From assembly GCF_013522925.1 (NCBI RefSeq), contig NZ_JAAMQU010000012.1, positions 1 to 64,000 on the forward strand: a DNA stretch of 64,000 nt, written 5' to 3'. Of the stretch, positions 24,391 to 32,698 are shown in pieces. Position 1 is the first letter of the stretch; the number at the start of each line of letters is the position of its first letter. This DNA is from Pseudomonas japonica (GTDB lineage: Bacteria; Pseudomonadota; Gammaproteobacteria; Pseudomonadales; Pseudomonadaceae). Under the pieces are notes generated by a model, which was not told where the DNA came from, ran no database searches, and saw nothing but the letters and a program-made list of their open reading frames with translations. The position numbers were made by a program, and so were the translations under genes.

Positions 24391-25395
24391 ATGGCTCTTA
24401 ACAGAGAAGCGCCGGAGTTTGACATCGACGATGAGGTGCTTTTGGTAGAAACCGGCATCGTCCTTGATTCGGCGGTCGATGAGGACGCCCCGCTGGCAGC
24501 GGTACGCTCCAAGGCCAGGCAATCTTCTGCGCTCAAACAGCACAAGTACATCGATTACACCCGTGCGCTTGATGCCACTCAGCTTTATCTGAACGAAATC
24601 GGCTTTTCCCCGCTGCTCTCCCCCGAGGAAGAAGTTCACTTCGCGCGCTTGTCCCAGAAGGGCGATCCCGCCGGCCGCAAGCGGATGATCGAGAGCAACC
24701 TGCGCCTGGTGGTGAAGATCGCCCGGCGTTATGTGAATCGCGGCCTGTCGCTGCTCGACCTTATCGAGGAAGGCAACCTGGGGCTTATCCGGGCTGTCGA
24801 GAAGTTCGACCCCGAGCGTGGGTTCCGCTTTTCCACTTACGCCACCTGGTGGATTCGGCAAACCATCGAACGCGCGATCATGAATCAGACCCGCACGATT
24901 CGCTTGCCCATTCACGTGGTCAAGGAGCTCAACGTATACCTCCGGGCGGCCCGCGAGCTCACCCAGAAGCTCGATCATGAGCCGTCGCCTGAAGAGATAG
25001 CCGCCCTGCTCGAGAAGCCTGTGTGCGAGGTGAAGCGCATGCTGGGGTTGAACGAGCGAGTGTCGTCGGTCGATGTTTCCCTTGGGCCGGATTCCGACAA
25101 GACATTACTCGATACCCTGACCGACGATCGACCCACCGATCCTTGCGAACTGCTTCAAGACGATGACCTGTCACAGAGTATCGATCAGTGGCTGTCCGAA
25201 CTGACCGACAAGCAACGTGAAGTGGTTGTGCGCCGCTTCGGCCTGCGTGGCCATGAAAGCAGCACGCTGGAAGACGTAGGGTTGGAGATCGGGCTCACCC
25301 GTGAGCGCGTGCGGCAGATCCAGGTGGAGGGCCTCAAGCGTTTGCGCGAAATTCTCGAACGCAATGGCCTGTCGAGCGAATCACTGTTCCAGTGA
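24391..25395 (+). CDS. rpoS: RNA polymerase sigma factor RpoS
   Basis: RpoS is the stationary-phase and general stress sigma factor. The 334-residue protein has region 1.2 near YTRALDATQLYLNEIGFSPLL, region 2 (SNLRLVVKIARRYVNRGLSLLDLIEEGNLGL and FRFSTYATWWIRQ in pieces), region 3 (RLPIHVVKELNVYL) and region 4 with the helix-turn-helix (STLEDVGLEIGLTRERVRQIQ). ATG 24391 follows AAAGGGA. Downstream lies an intrinsic terminator and then rsmZ, part of the Gac/Rsm network that affects rpoS output in Pseudomonas. No truncation or frameshift is seen, although rpoS is often mutated in laboratory strains. Confidence 0.98.
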   Translation: MALNREAPEFDIDDEVLLVETGIVLDSAVDEDAPLAAVRSKARQSSALKQHKYIDYTRALDATQLYLNEIGFSPLLSPEEEVHFARLSQKGDPAGRKRMIESNLRLVVKIARRYVNRGLSLLDLIEEGNLGLIRAVEKFDPERGFRFSTYATWWIRQTIERAIMNQTRTIRLPIHVVKELNVYLRAARELTQKLDHEPSPEEIAALLEKPVCEVKRMLGLNERVSSVDVSLGPDSDKTLLDTLTDDRPTDPCELLQDDDLSQSIDQWLSELTDKQREVVVRRFGLRGHESSTLEDVGLEIGLTRERVRQIQVEGLKRLREILERNGLSSESLFQ

Positions 25396-25411
25396 TTCCC
25401 ATTCGATCGAG

Positions 25412-25440
25412 AAAAGCCCCGCCCATGCGGGGCTTTTCTT
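25412..25440 (+). terminator. rpoS intrinsic terminator
   Basis: AAAAGCCCCGC (25412-25422) pairs with GCGGGGCTTTT (25427-25437) around a CCAT loop, an 11-bp stem ending in T-rich sequence. It lies 17 bases after the rpoS stop. Confidence 0.9.
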
Positions 25441-25477
25441 TGACCGCATTTCTTGAGCCTTGGATTTCTCAATAAAG

Positions 25478-25495
25478 CGTAGGAAAAAGCTTACG
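25478..25495 (+). promoter_or_regulatory. GacA upstream activating sequence for rsmZ
   Basis: CGTAGG, six bases, then CTTACG resembles the GacA box TGTAAG-N6-CTTACA described upstream of rsm small RNA genes. Its centre is about 180 bases before the predicted rsmZ start, the distance reported for Pseudomonas rsmZ genes. The match is imperfect in the left arm. Confidence 0.75.
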
Positions 25496-25630
25496 CATTG
25501 CGTGAGAAAACAGCGCTTGGCTGTGTGAAAAAATTCCTTGGCGTGCCAAGAAAAAGTCTAAGACACTGAATTATCAATGTTTTTTGGTTGTAATAGCTTG
25601 GAAACGACTTTTCTTGCAAAAACCCTTGGG

Positions 25631-25658
25631 TTGTTCGCCGCTCCGAAAAGCCTATTAT
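25631..25658 (+). promoter_or_regulatory. rsmZ core promoter
   Basis: TTGTTC (25631-25636) and TATTAT (25653-25658) are 16 bases apart, placing transcription start at about 25665-25666. This agrees with the 5' end of the RsmZ-like RNA. Confidence 0.65.
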
Positions 25659-25665
25659 TTGAACT

Positions 25666-25796
25666 GTGTCCACGGACAGACACAGGCTTCCACGGAAGGT
25701 TGCCAGGACATCGCATGATGCGATTCATCAGGATGATGAAAAGGAAATACAGGGACCAGGGAAGACAATACGGGGGGGCCTAGACCCCCCTTTTTT
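25666..25796 (+). ncRNA. rsmZ: RsmZ regulatory small RNA
   Basis: RsmZ is a Gac-controlled RNA that binds and titrates RsmA/CsrA-family translational repressors. The locus between rpoS and fdxA is the known rsmZ site in Pseudomonas. The about 131-base RNA starts with a stem of GTGTC and GACAC around a GGA loop and carries seven GGA motifs at about 25674, 25694, 25706, 25731, 25743, 25753 and 25760. Several sit in hairpin loops or short single-stranded links, e.g. the ATCGCATGATGCGAT and TTCATCAGGATGATGAA stem-loops. It ends in an intrinsic terminator (GGGGGG 25773-25778, CCCCCC 25785-25790, then TTTTTT). It is convergent with fdxA. Confidence 0.93.
25773..25796 (+). terminator. rsmZ intrinsic terminator
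   Basis: Six G (25773-25778) and six C (25785-25790) form the stem around CCTAGA, followed by six T. It forms the 3' end of the small RNA. Confidence 0.9.
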
Positions 25797-25837
25797 ATTG
25801 CGCGGAAAAAAGCGGGCCGGCAGTCAGGCCACGCCTC

Positions 25838-26161
25838 TCAGCGCTCCAGATCCTTGATCTTCCCTTTCAAGCCATCGAACTCTTCCGCTTCCGGCAGGGC
25901 GTCCTTGCGCTCGGTGATGTTCGGCCACACTTCCGCCAGCTCGGCGTTCAATGCAATGAATTCCTGCATGTCATCCGGGACCTCGTCTTCGGAGAAGATC
26001 GCCTGTGCCGGGCATTCAGGCTCACAGAGCGCACAGTCGATGCATTCATCGGGATGAATGACCAGGAAGTTCGGGCCTTCGTAAAAGCAGTCCACCGGAC
26101 ACACTTCTACGCAGTCGGTGTACTTGCACTTGATGCAGTTGTCGGTGACGACGAAGGTCAT
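25838..26161 (-). CDS. fdxA: 7Fe ferredoxin FdxA
   Basis: A 107-residue seven-iron ferredoxin for electron transfer in the cytoplasm. The cysteines are 9, 12, 17, 21 and 25 in the first half and 40, 43, 46 and 50 in the second. Cys9, 17 and 50 would hold the 3Fe-4S cluster and Cys21, 40, 43 and 46 the 4Fe-4S cluster, by analogy with Azotobacter FdI. The C-terminal extension of about 50 residues is typical of the family. It is transcribed towards rpoS and rsmZ. ATG 26161 is preceded by GAGAGAA. Physiological partner unknown here. Confidence 0.96.
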   Translation of the reverse strand: MTFVVTDNCIKCKYTDCVEVCPVDCFYEGPNFLVIHPDECIDCALCEPECPAQAIFSEDEVPDDMQEFIALNAELAEVWPNITERKDALPEAEEFDGLKGKIKDLER

Positions 26162-26350
26162 TTCAAATTCTCTCCTCAGGCGGCTGTCGCGGGCCCCACG
26201 GAAAGGGCCCGGCAGGTTCGGGGCTGGCCTGGTGTTCCAGGCTGATGGTCACAGGTGTGCCTCGCGGACCCTGCGGGACCTTATAGGCCCCAGTCTCTAG
26301 GGTGGACTTCCCAAACCGCGCGGGATTCTATCAGCTTGCGGGCCTTGGCG

Positions 26351-28918
26351 TTAGACCCGCTGTTTCAATGTGTAGAGCAGTTCGAGCGCTGCGCGTGGCG
26401 TCATGTTATCCAGGTCGGCCTTGGCCAGATCGTCCAGCACCGGGTGAGGCAGCTGTGCAAAGAGGTCGCTCTGGTGCGGCACCTGCGGCTTGCCCGGTCG
26501 AACGGGGTTCACTTCGCGGGGCAAGCTGGCGGTTTCAAGGCGGCCCAGGTGCTCTTTCGCCCGCTCGATGACCGGCCCCGGCACGCCTGCCAGCTGCGCC
26601 ACGGCCAGGCCATAGCTTTGGCTCGCCGGCCCCGGCAGCACATGGTGAAGGAACACGATGCGCTCGTTGTGCTCGGTAGCGTTCAAGTGAACGTTCGCGA
26701 CCACTGGCTCGCTCTCCGGCAATACAGTGAGCTCGAAGTAATGCGTCGCGAACAGCGTGAAGGCCTTGAGGTGTGCCAGCCGTTCGGCTGCGGCCCACGC
26801 CAGAGAAAGCCCGTCGAACGTGCTGGTGCCCCGACCTACTTCGTCCATCAACACCAGGCTTGCGTGGGTGGCATTATGAAGAATGTTCGCGGTTTCGCTC
26901 ATTTCCACCATGAAGGTGGACCGCCCGCCGGCCAGGTCATCGCTGGACCCGATGCGGGTGAAAATGCGGTCCACCAGGGACAGTTCACAGCGGGCGGCGG
27001 GTACGAATGCGCCGATATGGGCCAGCAGTACGATCAGCGCGGTCTGGCGCATGTAGGTCGACTTGCCGCCCATGTTTGGCCCGGTGATCACCAGCATGCG
27101 CGTCTGGTCGTTCAGGCTCAGGTCGTTGGCCACGAACGGCGTGGTAAGCACCTGCTCTACCACGGGGTGTCGCCCTTGCTCGATCCGGATAGAGGGCTCG
27201 TCCACGAAAGCGGGGCAGTTCAGGTCCAGGGTCAGCGCGCGCTCGGCCAGGTTGCTCAACACATCCAGCTCGGCGAGCGCGGCGGCGGTGTCCTGCAGCG
27301 GCGCAAGGTGGCCGATGAGCGTTTCGAGCAACGCCTCATAGAGCATTTTTTCCCGCGCCAAGGCACGGGTTTTCGCTGACAGGGCCTTGTCTTCGAATGC
27401 CTTGAGTTCCGGGGTAATGAAGCGCTCGGCGCCTTTGAGCGTTTGCCGCCGGATGTAATCGCCAGGCGCCTGCTCGGCCTGCTTGCTGGGCAGCTCGATG
27501 AAATAGCCGTGCACGCGGTTGTAGCCGACTTTGAGGTTGGCAAGGCCGGTGCGGGCCTTTTCACGGGCTTCGAGGTCGATAAGGAACTGCCCGGCGTTTT
27601 CGCTCAGCGACAGCAGTTCGTCGAGCTCGGCGTCATAGCCGACCTTCAGTACACCGCCGTCGCGAATGACCGCGGGAGGTGTATCAATGATCGCCCGCTC
27701 CAGCAGCGAAGCCAGCTCTGGATAAGTACCGGCGATGGCCGCCAGTTGAGCGAGATGCGGGGCTTCGAGATCGGCCAGTTGATTCTGTAGTTCAGGGAGT
27801 GCCGCCAAGGCATCCCGCAGGCGTGCCAGGTCGCGGGGGCGCGCATTGCGCAGGCCGATACGGGCAAGAATCCGCTCCAGGTCTCCGATAGCCTTCAGCT
27901 GGGGCTGCAGCCCTTCGAAGCGATAGCCTTCCAGCAGGCACCGGATTGACGCCTGACGGGCGTTGAGAATCTTCAGATCACGCAGCGGGCGGTTGAGCCA
28001 ACGGGCCAGCAGGCGGCTGCCCATGGCGGTCTGGCAACGGTCCAGCACGGATTGCAAGGTGTTGTCGCGCCCACCACTGAGGTTCACGTCCAGCTCAAGG
28101 TTGCGCCGGGTTGCCGCGTCCAGCACCACGGTGTCGTCCAATCGCTCGTGGCGCAGGCTGCGCAGATGGGGCAGAGCGGTGCGCTGGGTTTCCCGGGCGT
28201 AAGCCAGCAGGCAACCGGCGGCACTGATCGCGAGGGTCAGCTGTTCGCAGCCGAAGCCTTTAAGGTCCTGCGTGCCGAACTGCTGACACAACAGCTTGCG
28301 CGCGGTATCGCGTTCGAATTCCCAGGGGGCCCGGCGGCGCGAGCCTCGGCGTTTTTCGGCTGGCAAGCCCTGCGGCCAGTCGTCCGGAATCAACAGCTCT
28401 ACCGGGTTGATGCGCTCGAGTTCGGCGAGCAGGTGCTCCCAACCCTTGAGCTCTTGCACGATGAACTGCCCGCTGGTGATGTCCAGCACCGCCAGGCCAA
28501 ACAGCCGCTCATCCCCGACCAGCGCCGCGATCAGGTTGTCACGGCGCTCATCGAGCAGGGCTTCATCGCTTACCGTCCCTGGAGTGATGATGCGCACGAC
28601 CTGGCGTTCCACCGGGCCTTTGCTGGTGGCCGGGTCGCCGATCTGTTCGCAGATCACCACCGATTCGCCCAACTTCACCAGCTTGGCCAGGTACCCTTCG
28701 GCAGCGTGATAAGGGATGCCACACATGGGGATGGACTGCCCAGCCGACTGGCCCCGGGCGGTGAGGGTGATATCCAGCAGCTTGGCGGCTTTCTTAGCGT
28801 CTTCGTAGAAGATCTCGTAGAAATCACCCATGCGGTAGAACATGAGCTGGTCTGGATGCTGATTTTTCAGCTTCCAGTATTGCTGCATCATCGGGGTGTG
28901 ATTGGACAGATCAGACAT
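26351..28918 (-). CDS. mutS: DNA mismatch repair protein MutS
   Basis: MutS recognises mismatches and small loops and recruits MutL. The 855-residue protein has the mismatch-reading Phe33 and Glu35 in the MGDFYEIFYED motif of domain I, connector and lever domains, the clamp region, and the C-terminal ATPase with Walker A GPNMGGKST near residue 610 and the signature DEVGRGTSTFDG. The C-terminal end carries the helix-rich tail. It is transcribed on the minus strand and divergent from cinA across 257 bases. Length agrees with Pseudomonas MutS and there is no sign of the inactivating changes found in mutator isolates. Confidence 0.97.
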   Translation of the reverse strand: MSDLSNHTPMMQQYWKLKNQHPDQLMFYRMGDFYEIFYEDAKKAAKLLDITLTARGQSAGQSIPMCGIPYHAAEGYLAKLVKLGESVVICEQIGDPATSKGPVERQVVRIITPGTVSDEALLDERRDNLIAALVGDERLFGLAVLDITSGQFIVQELKGWEHLLAELERINPVELLIPDDWPQGLPAEKRRGSRRRAPWEFERDTARKLLCQQFGTQDLKGFGCEQLTLAISAAGCLLAYARETQRTALPHLRSLRHERLDDTVVLDAATRRNLELDVNLSGGRDNTLQSVLDRCQTAMGSRLLARWLNRPLRDLKILNARQASIRCLLEGYRFEGLQPQLKAIGDLERILARIGLRNARPRDLARLRDALAALPELQNQLADLEAPHLAQLAAIAGTYPELASLLERAIIDTPPAVIRDGGVLKVGYDAELDELLSLSENAGQFLIDLEAREKARTGLANLKVGYNRVHGYFIELPSKQAEQAPGDYIRRQTLKGAERFITPELKAFEDKALSAKTRALAREKMLYEALLETLIGHLAPLQDTAAALAELDVLSNLAERALTLDLNCPAFVDEPSIRIEQGRHPVVEQVLTTPFVANDLSLNDQTRMLVITGPNMGGKSTYMRQTALIVLLAHIGAFVPAARCELSLVDRIFTRIGSSDDLAGGRSTFMVEMSETANILHNATHASLVLMDEVGRGTSTFDGLSLAWAAAERLAHLKAFTLFATHYFELTVLPESEPVVANVHLNATEHNERIVFLHHVLPGPASQSYGLAVAQLAGVPGPVIERAKEHLGRLETASLPREVNPVRPGKPQVPHQSDLFAQLPHPVLDDLAKADLDNMTPRAALELLYTLKQRV

Positions 28919-29175
28919 TCAGGGGCTTGGCTCGGCTGTCGTGTAACAGAGGACGAAAGCCGACAATGGTACAGGGATTTTCCGTGCTGCCAAACGTGCT
29001 GCGCCTGCGGTTGAACAGTGATTCATCGTTCAAGTGCATGTGATCGTGGCAGAACGAGTGGCCTGAAATCCCTCGTTGCCTATGGGCGATGGACAGCAGG
29101 GCGGTTCCGTCGGAAAGTCTACCCCCAGGGCCGGACGTTGCACGGCTGATCAAACCAGATGAACAAGGAGCTTCC

Positions 29176-29676
29176 ATGGATGACATCACTCATCTTGCCA
29201 CTGCCTTGGGTAGCCGGCTGCAAGCGTTGGGCGCGACCGTGACAACGGCAGAGTCCTGTACCGGTGGCGGCATTGCCGAAGCGATCACCCGCGTCGCCGG
29301 TAGCTCTGCCTGGTTCGAAGCAGGCTACGTGACCTACTCCAATCGTCAGAAGCATTTGCAACTTCAGGTGCCTGAGCCGTTGTTCGCCGAAGTGGGTGCC
29401 GTGAGCGAGGAGGTTGTGGTGGCCATGGCCCTCGGCGCGGCGCGCCAGGCCCAAGCGCGGTTTTCCGTGGCGGTAAGCGGCGTGGCAGGGCCTGGAGGCG
29501 GCTCGGCGGACAAGCCGGTGGGCACCGTATGGCTGGCGTGGGCGGATGGCGATCGCACCTTTACCGAACGCAAGCAGTTCGATGGTGATCGACATAGTGT
29601 GAGGCAGCAAACGGTGGTCGCCGCGCTGCAGGGGCTGGTGGCATTGGCCGCTGGAGAAAAACCCGGGCAGGGGTAG
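29176..29676 (+). CDS. CinA C-terminal domain protein, nicotinamide-nucleotide amidase type
   Basis: A 166-residue single-domain protein matching the C-terminal half of CinA, the PncC-type amidase that converts nicotinamide mononucleotide to nicotinate mononucleotide in NAD recycling. Motifs are TTAESCTGGGIAEAIT, SSAWFEAGYVTYSN and SVAVSGVAGPGGGSADKPVGTVW, the last two common to the family. The N-terminal molybdopterin-binding-like domain is absent, as in E. coli PncC. ATG 29176 follows AAGGAG with good spacing; an earlier in-frame start at 29089 has no homology. It sits just before recA, the classical cinA-recA order. Confidence 0.93.
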   Translation: MDDITHLATALGSRLQALGATVTTAESCTGGGIAEAITRVAGSSAWFEAGYVTYSNRQKHLQLQVPEPLFAEVGAVSEEVVVAMALGAARQAQARFSVAVSGVAGPGGGSADKPVGTVWLAWADGDRTFTERKQFDGDRHSVRQQTVVAALQGLVALAAGEKPGQG

Positions 29677-29703
29677 GCGATCCGCCGAAGGTGTGGAATA
29701 ATA

Positions 29704-29719
29704 CTGTCTACTTATACAG
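29704..29719 (+). promoter_or_regulatory. LexA (SOS) box upstream of recA
   Basis: CTGTCTACTTATACAG fits the CTG-N10-CAG LexA consensus closely. It lies about 70 bases upstream of recA in the gap after cinA, where it would overlap the promoter and repress recA until DNA damage. Confidence 0.92.
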
Positions 29720-29788
29720 TTATTGGCCCGCTCAGGTCGCGCACCGCGCGCTGTCGGCCCTATCGAAATCGAAATCGTGAGGACATCA

Positions 29789-30874
29789 ATGGACGACAAC
29801 AAGAAGCGTGCCTTGGCTGCGGCCCTGGGTCAAATCGAGCGTCAATTCGGTAAGGGTGCTGTCATGCGCATGGGTGACCATGAGCGTTCGGCCATTCCTG
29901 CCATCTCGACCGGCTCGCTGGGGCTCGACATCGCGCTGGGCATCGGCGGTCTGCCAAAAGGCCGTATCGTTGAAATCTATGGCCCGGAATCCTCGGGTAA
30001 AACCACGCTTACCCTGTCTGTGATCGCCCAGGCTCAACGCAGCGGGGCAACCTGTGCCTTCGTTGACGCCGAGCACGCACTGGACCCAGAGTACGCCGGC
30101 AAGCTGGGCGTGAATGTCGATGACCTGCTGGTTTCCCAGCCGGACACCGGCGAGCAGGCGCTGGAAATCACCGACATGCTGGTGCGCTCCAACGCGGTGG
30201 ACGTGATCATCGTCGACTCCGTGGCGGCACTGGTGCCGAAGGCCGAGATCGAAGGCGAAATGGGCGACATGCACGTGGGCCTTCAAGCCCGCTTGATGTC
30301 CCAGGCCCTGCGCAAAATCACTGGTAACATCAAGACCGCCAACTGCCTGGTGATCTTCATCAACCAGATCCGCATGAAAATCGGTGTGATGTTCGGTAGC
30401 CCGGAAACCACCACCGGCGGTAACGCGCTCAAGTTCTATGCCTCGGTTCGCCTGGATATCCGTCGTACCGGTTCGGTGAAGGAAGGCGATGACATCGTGG
30501 GTAGCGAAACCCGGGTGAAAGTCGTCAAGAACAAGGTTTCGCCTCCGTTCCGTCAAGCCGAATTCCAGATCCTTTATGGCAAGGGTATTTACCTGAACGG
30601 CGAGATCATCGACCTCGGCGTGGCCAATGGCTTCGTCGACAAATCCGGTGCCTGGTACGCCTACCAGGGAAACAAGATCGGCCAAGGCAAGGCTAACGCC
30701 GCCAAGTATCTGGAAGAGAACCCAGAGGTCAAGGCCGCGCTGGAGAAGCAGATCCGTGACAAGTTGCTCAATAGCGGTGCAGCCGCAGATGCCAAGGACG
30801 CGAAAGACGCCAAGGATGTGAAAAAAGGCGCACTGGCCCCTGACGAAGTCGTAGACGCCGACAGCGATCTGTAA
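29789..30874 (+). CDS. recA: Recombinase RecA
   Basis: RecA forms filaments on single-stranded DNA, drives homologous pairing and stimulates LexA self-cleavage. The 361-residue protein has Walker A GPESSGKTT, the catalytic Glu region of FVDAEHALDPEY, Walker B VDVIIVDSVAAL, loop L1 and L2 regions (MGDMHVGLQARL, NQIRMKIGVMFGSPETTTGGNALKFY in pieces), and the C-terminal regulatory domain. The last about 25 residues include a repeated KDA unit before an acidic end. ATG 29789 begins the conserved MDDNKKRALAAAL; an upstream start lies in the LexA-box region. recX follows 41 bases later. Confidence 0.98.
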   Translation: MDDNKKRALAAALGQIERQFGKGAVMRMGDHERSAIPAISTGSLGLDIALGIGGLPKGRIVEIYGPESSGKTTLTLSVIAQAQRSGATCAFVDAEHALDPEYAGKLGVNVDDLLVSQPDTGEQALEITDMLVRSNAVDVIIVDSVAALVPKAEIEGEMGDMHVGLQARLMSQALRKITGNIKTANCLVIFINQIRMKIGVMFGSPETTTGGNALKFYASVRLDIRRTGSVKEGDDIVGSETRVKVVKNKVSPPFRQAEFQILYGKGIYLNGEIIDLGVANGFVDKSGAWYAYQGNKIGQGKANAAKYLEENPEVKAALEKQIRDKLLNSGAAADAKDAKDAKDVKKGALAPDEVVDADSDL

Positions 30875-30915
30875 TTGAACGTTTATCTTCGCCTGGTCAA
30901 CGGTCGGCATTCTTC

Positions 30916-31377
30916 ATGCCGGCCGTAATACTTGATACTCCTGTCGCTGTTCGTCGCGCCGCAATGGATTTACTGGCCAGGCGGGAGCACGGGCGAGTCG
31001 AGCTGGAGCGCAAGCTCCGCCAGCGGGGCGCGCCTCCCGAGCTGATCGCGTCAGAGCTGGACCGCTTGGCCGAGGAAGGGCTGCTGTCTGAAGCCCGGTA
31101 TCTGGAAAGCTTTATCAGCTACCGGGCACGTTCGGGCTATGGACCGGCGCGTATTCGCGAAGACCTGACCCAGCGAGGGTTGCAGCGGGCTGATGTAGAC
31201 CAGGCATTGCGTGTTTGCGGGATGGACTGGGGGGCACTGCTGCGCGACGTGTGGGAACGCAAGTTTGCTGCACAGTTGCCAACCGACCCAAAGGAACGCG
31301 CCCGTCAGACCCGCTTTTTGCTCTACCGGGGTTACTCGATGGACATGGTCGGGCGGCTGCTTAGCGGAAGGGATTAG
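30916..31377 (+). CDS. recX: Regulatory protein RecX
   Basis: RecX caps and limits RecA filament growth. The 153-residue protein is a set of three-helix RecX repeats: AMDLLARREHGRVELERKLRQRG, then LSEARYLESFISYRARSGYGPARIREDL in pieces, and a final KERARQTRFLLYRGYSMDMVGRLL. ATG 30916 has a poor ribosome site, suggesting low translation relative to recA, which suits a RecA antagonist (inference). The recA-recX pair is probably cotranscribed under the LexA box. Confidence 0.93.
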   Translation: MPAVILDTPVAVRRAAMDLLARREHGRVELERKLRQRGAPPELIASELDRLAEEGLLSEARYLESFISYRARSGYGPARIREDLTQRGLQRADVDQALRVCGMDWGALLRDVWERKFAAQLPTDPKERARQTRFLLYRGYSMDMVGRLLSGRD

Positions 31378-31460
31378 CCCTTCCGTACCTGCCCGTCGAT
31401 TCTGCTCTACGGCATTCGCGGGCTGTGTCCGCGTCCCCACAGGATCTACAGGTTCTTGAG

Positions 31461-31500
31461 GCTGTTGTAGGAGCAAGCGAAGCCGCAGGCGGAGCTTGCG
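31461..31500. repeat. REP-like palindromic sequence downstream of recX
   Basis: GTAGGAGCAAGC then GCC, GCA, GGC and GCTTGC form an imperfect palindrome (31473-31499). The flanking wording resembles dispersed Pseudomonas intergenic palindromes that carry TGTAGGAGC. Only one copy is seen in this window, so the repeat call is tentative. It lies between the convergent recX and LOG-family genes, where it could serve as a terminator. Confidence 0.4.
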
Positions 31501-31554
31501 AATATGGGCAGAAAACAGCTCAAGGCAGTTGCTTCCCACAGGGTTGGAGAGCTC

Positions 31555-32637
31555 CTAATCTTTCGGCGGTCCAACCCAATGCTCGGGCTGGTTGATGAAG
31601 TCCACCAGTTCCCGCAAACGCCCCTGGTTTCTCCCTGTAAACGCGAAGGTCAGCCGTGCCAGGTGAGCCAGTTCCGGCTCGTCTGCGCTTTCATGTGCGA
31701 CAGTGTGTTGCTCGAACGTGCCGCCCAGCTTCAGGTCTGGGAAGGCTTCCTCCATTTTTGCCAGTGCAGCACTGCTTAGCGGGTGGCGCATGCGTACGAT
31801 GAAGGTGGTGCCCAGCCAGCGAGTGGAGTGGAAGTTGGCGTAGAACCGACGTATTTCATCCACCGCGTCCTCAGGGTTGTAAACCAGCCGCATCAGCTTC
31901 AGGTCACTGGGCAGAATGTAGTGATTAGCCTCCAGCTCTTCTTTCATGAAGCGCAGGGCACCCTGCCAGAAGGTGCCGCCCGGTGCGTCCAGCAATACCA
32001 CGGGCACCAATGGGCTTTTGCCGGTTTGTACCAGCGTGAGCACTTCCAGCGCCTCGTCCAGCGTGCCGAAACCGCCAGGGCAGAGCACGATCGCATCGGC
32101 TTCCTTCACAAAGAACAGCTTGCGCACGAAAAAGAAATGAAACGACAAAAGGCGATCCGAGCCCTCGATCGTCGCGTTGGCGTGCTGCTCGAAAGGCAGC
32201 GTGATATTGAAGCCCAGGCTATGGTCCCGCCCGGCGCCTTCATGGGCGGCTGCCATGATGCCGCCGCCACCACCGGTGATAACCATCAGGTCTTCGCAGG
32301 CCAATGCTTCGCCCAGCGCGCGGGTGAGGGCGTAAACAGGATGCTCCCTGGGGGTGCGCGCCGAGCCGAACACGGTGACCTTGCGCCTACCTTTATGGGT
32401 ATGCAGGGCGCGAAACGCGTGGTCCAGCTCCCGAAGGGTCTGCAGGGTGATCTTGGCATCCCAGCGGTTGCGGTCTTCCTGCGCCATGCGTAACACGGTA
32501 AGCAGCATATCGCGGTACAGCGGCAGGTTGCGGCTATTCGGAGCCAGCTGCGAGAGCTGCGCTTCCACCTGTTCAAGCAGGTCGCGGCCATGCACGGCGA
32601 AATGCTCGGTCAGGTTCTGGTTAGGGTGATAAGGCAT
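31555..32637 (-). CDS. LOG-family (TIGR00730-type) Rossmann-fold protein
   Basis: A 360-residue protein with the LOG hallmark PGGFGTLDEALEVLT (PGGxGTxxE) and an N-terminal nucleotide-fold segment VTVFGSARTPREHPVY and VITGGGGGIMAAAHEGA. LOG enzymes remove ribose 5-phosphate from nucleoside monophosphates; some release cytokinins. It is nearly twice the 180-200 residues of the short LOG proteins: about 85 extra residues precede the Rossmann core and about 90 follow it. The exact substrate cannot be told from sequence. It sits alone on the minus strand between recX and the PA3611-like gene. Confidence 0.85.
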   Translation of the reverse strand: MPYHPNQNLTEHFAVHGRDLLEQVEAQLSQLAPNSRNLPLYRDMLLTVLRMAQEDRNRWDAKITLQTLRELDHAFRALHTHKGRRKVTVFGSARTPREHPVYALTRALGEALACEDLMVITGGGGGIMAAAHEGAGRDHSLGFNITLPFEQHANATIEGSDRLLSFHFFFVRKLFFVKEADAIVLCPGGFGTLDEALEVLTLVQTGKSPLVPVVLLDAPGGTFWQGALRFMKEELEANHYILPSDLKLMRLVYNPEDAVDEIRRFYANFHSTRWLGTTFIVRMRHPLSSAALAKMEEAFPDLKLGGTFEQHTVAHESADEPELAHLARLTFAFTGRNQGRLRELVDFINQPEHWVGPPKD

Positions 32638-32698
32638 GCAACCTCTCCGTCACAGCAGGCGGCGCGGCTGCAATGCCCGCGCCGGCCAGGAAAGCAGG

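Noticed and set aside
25577..25857. Two short + frames (60-70 codons) across the rsmZ region.
   Set aside because: They cross the promoter, small RNA and terminator; the RNA architecture explains this region better.
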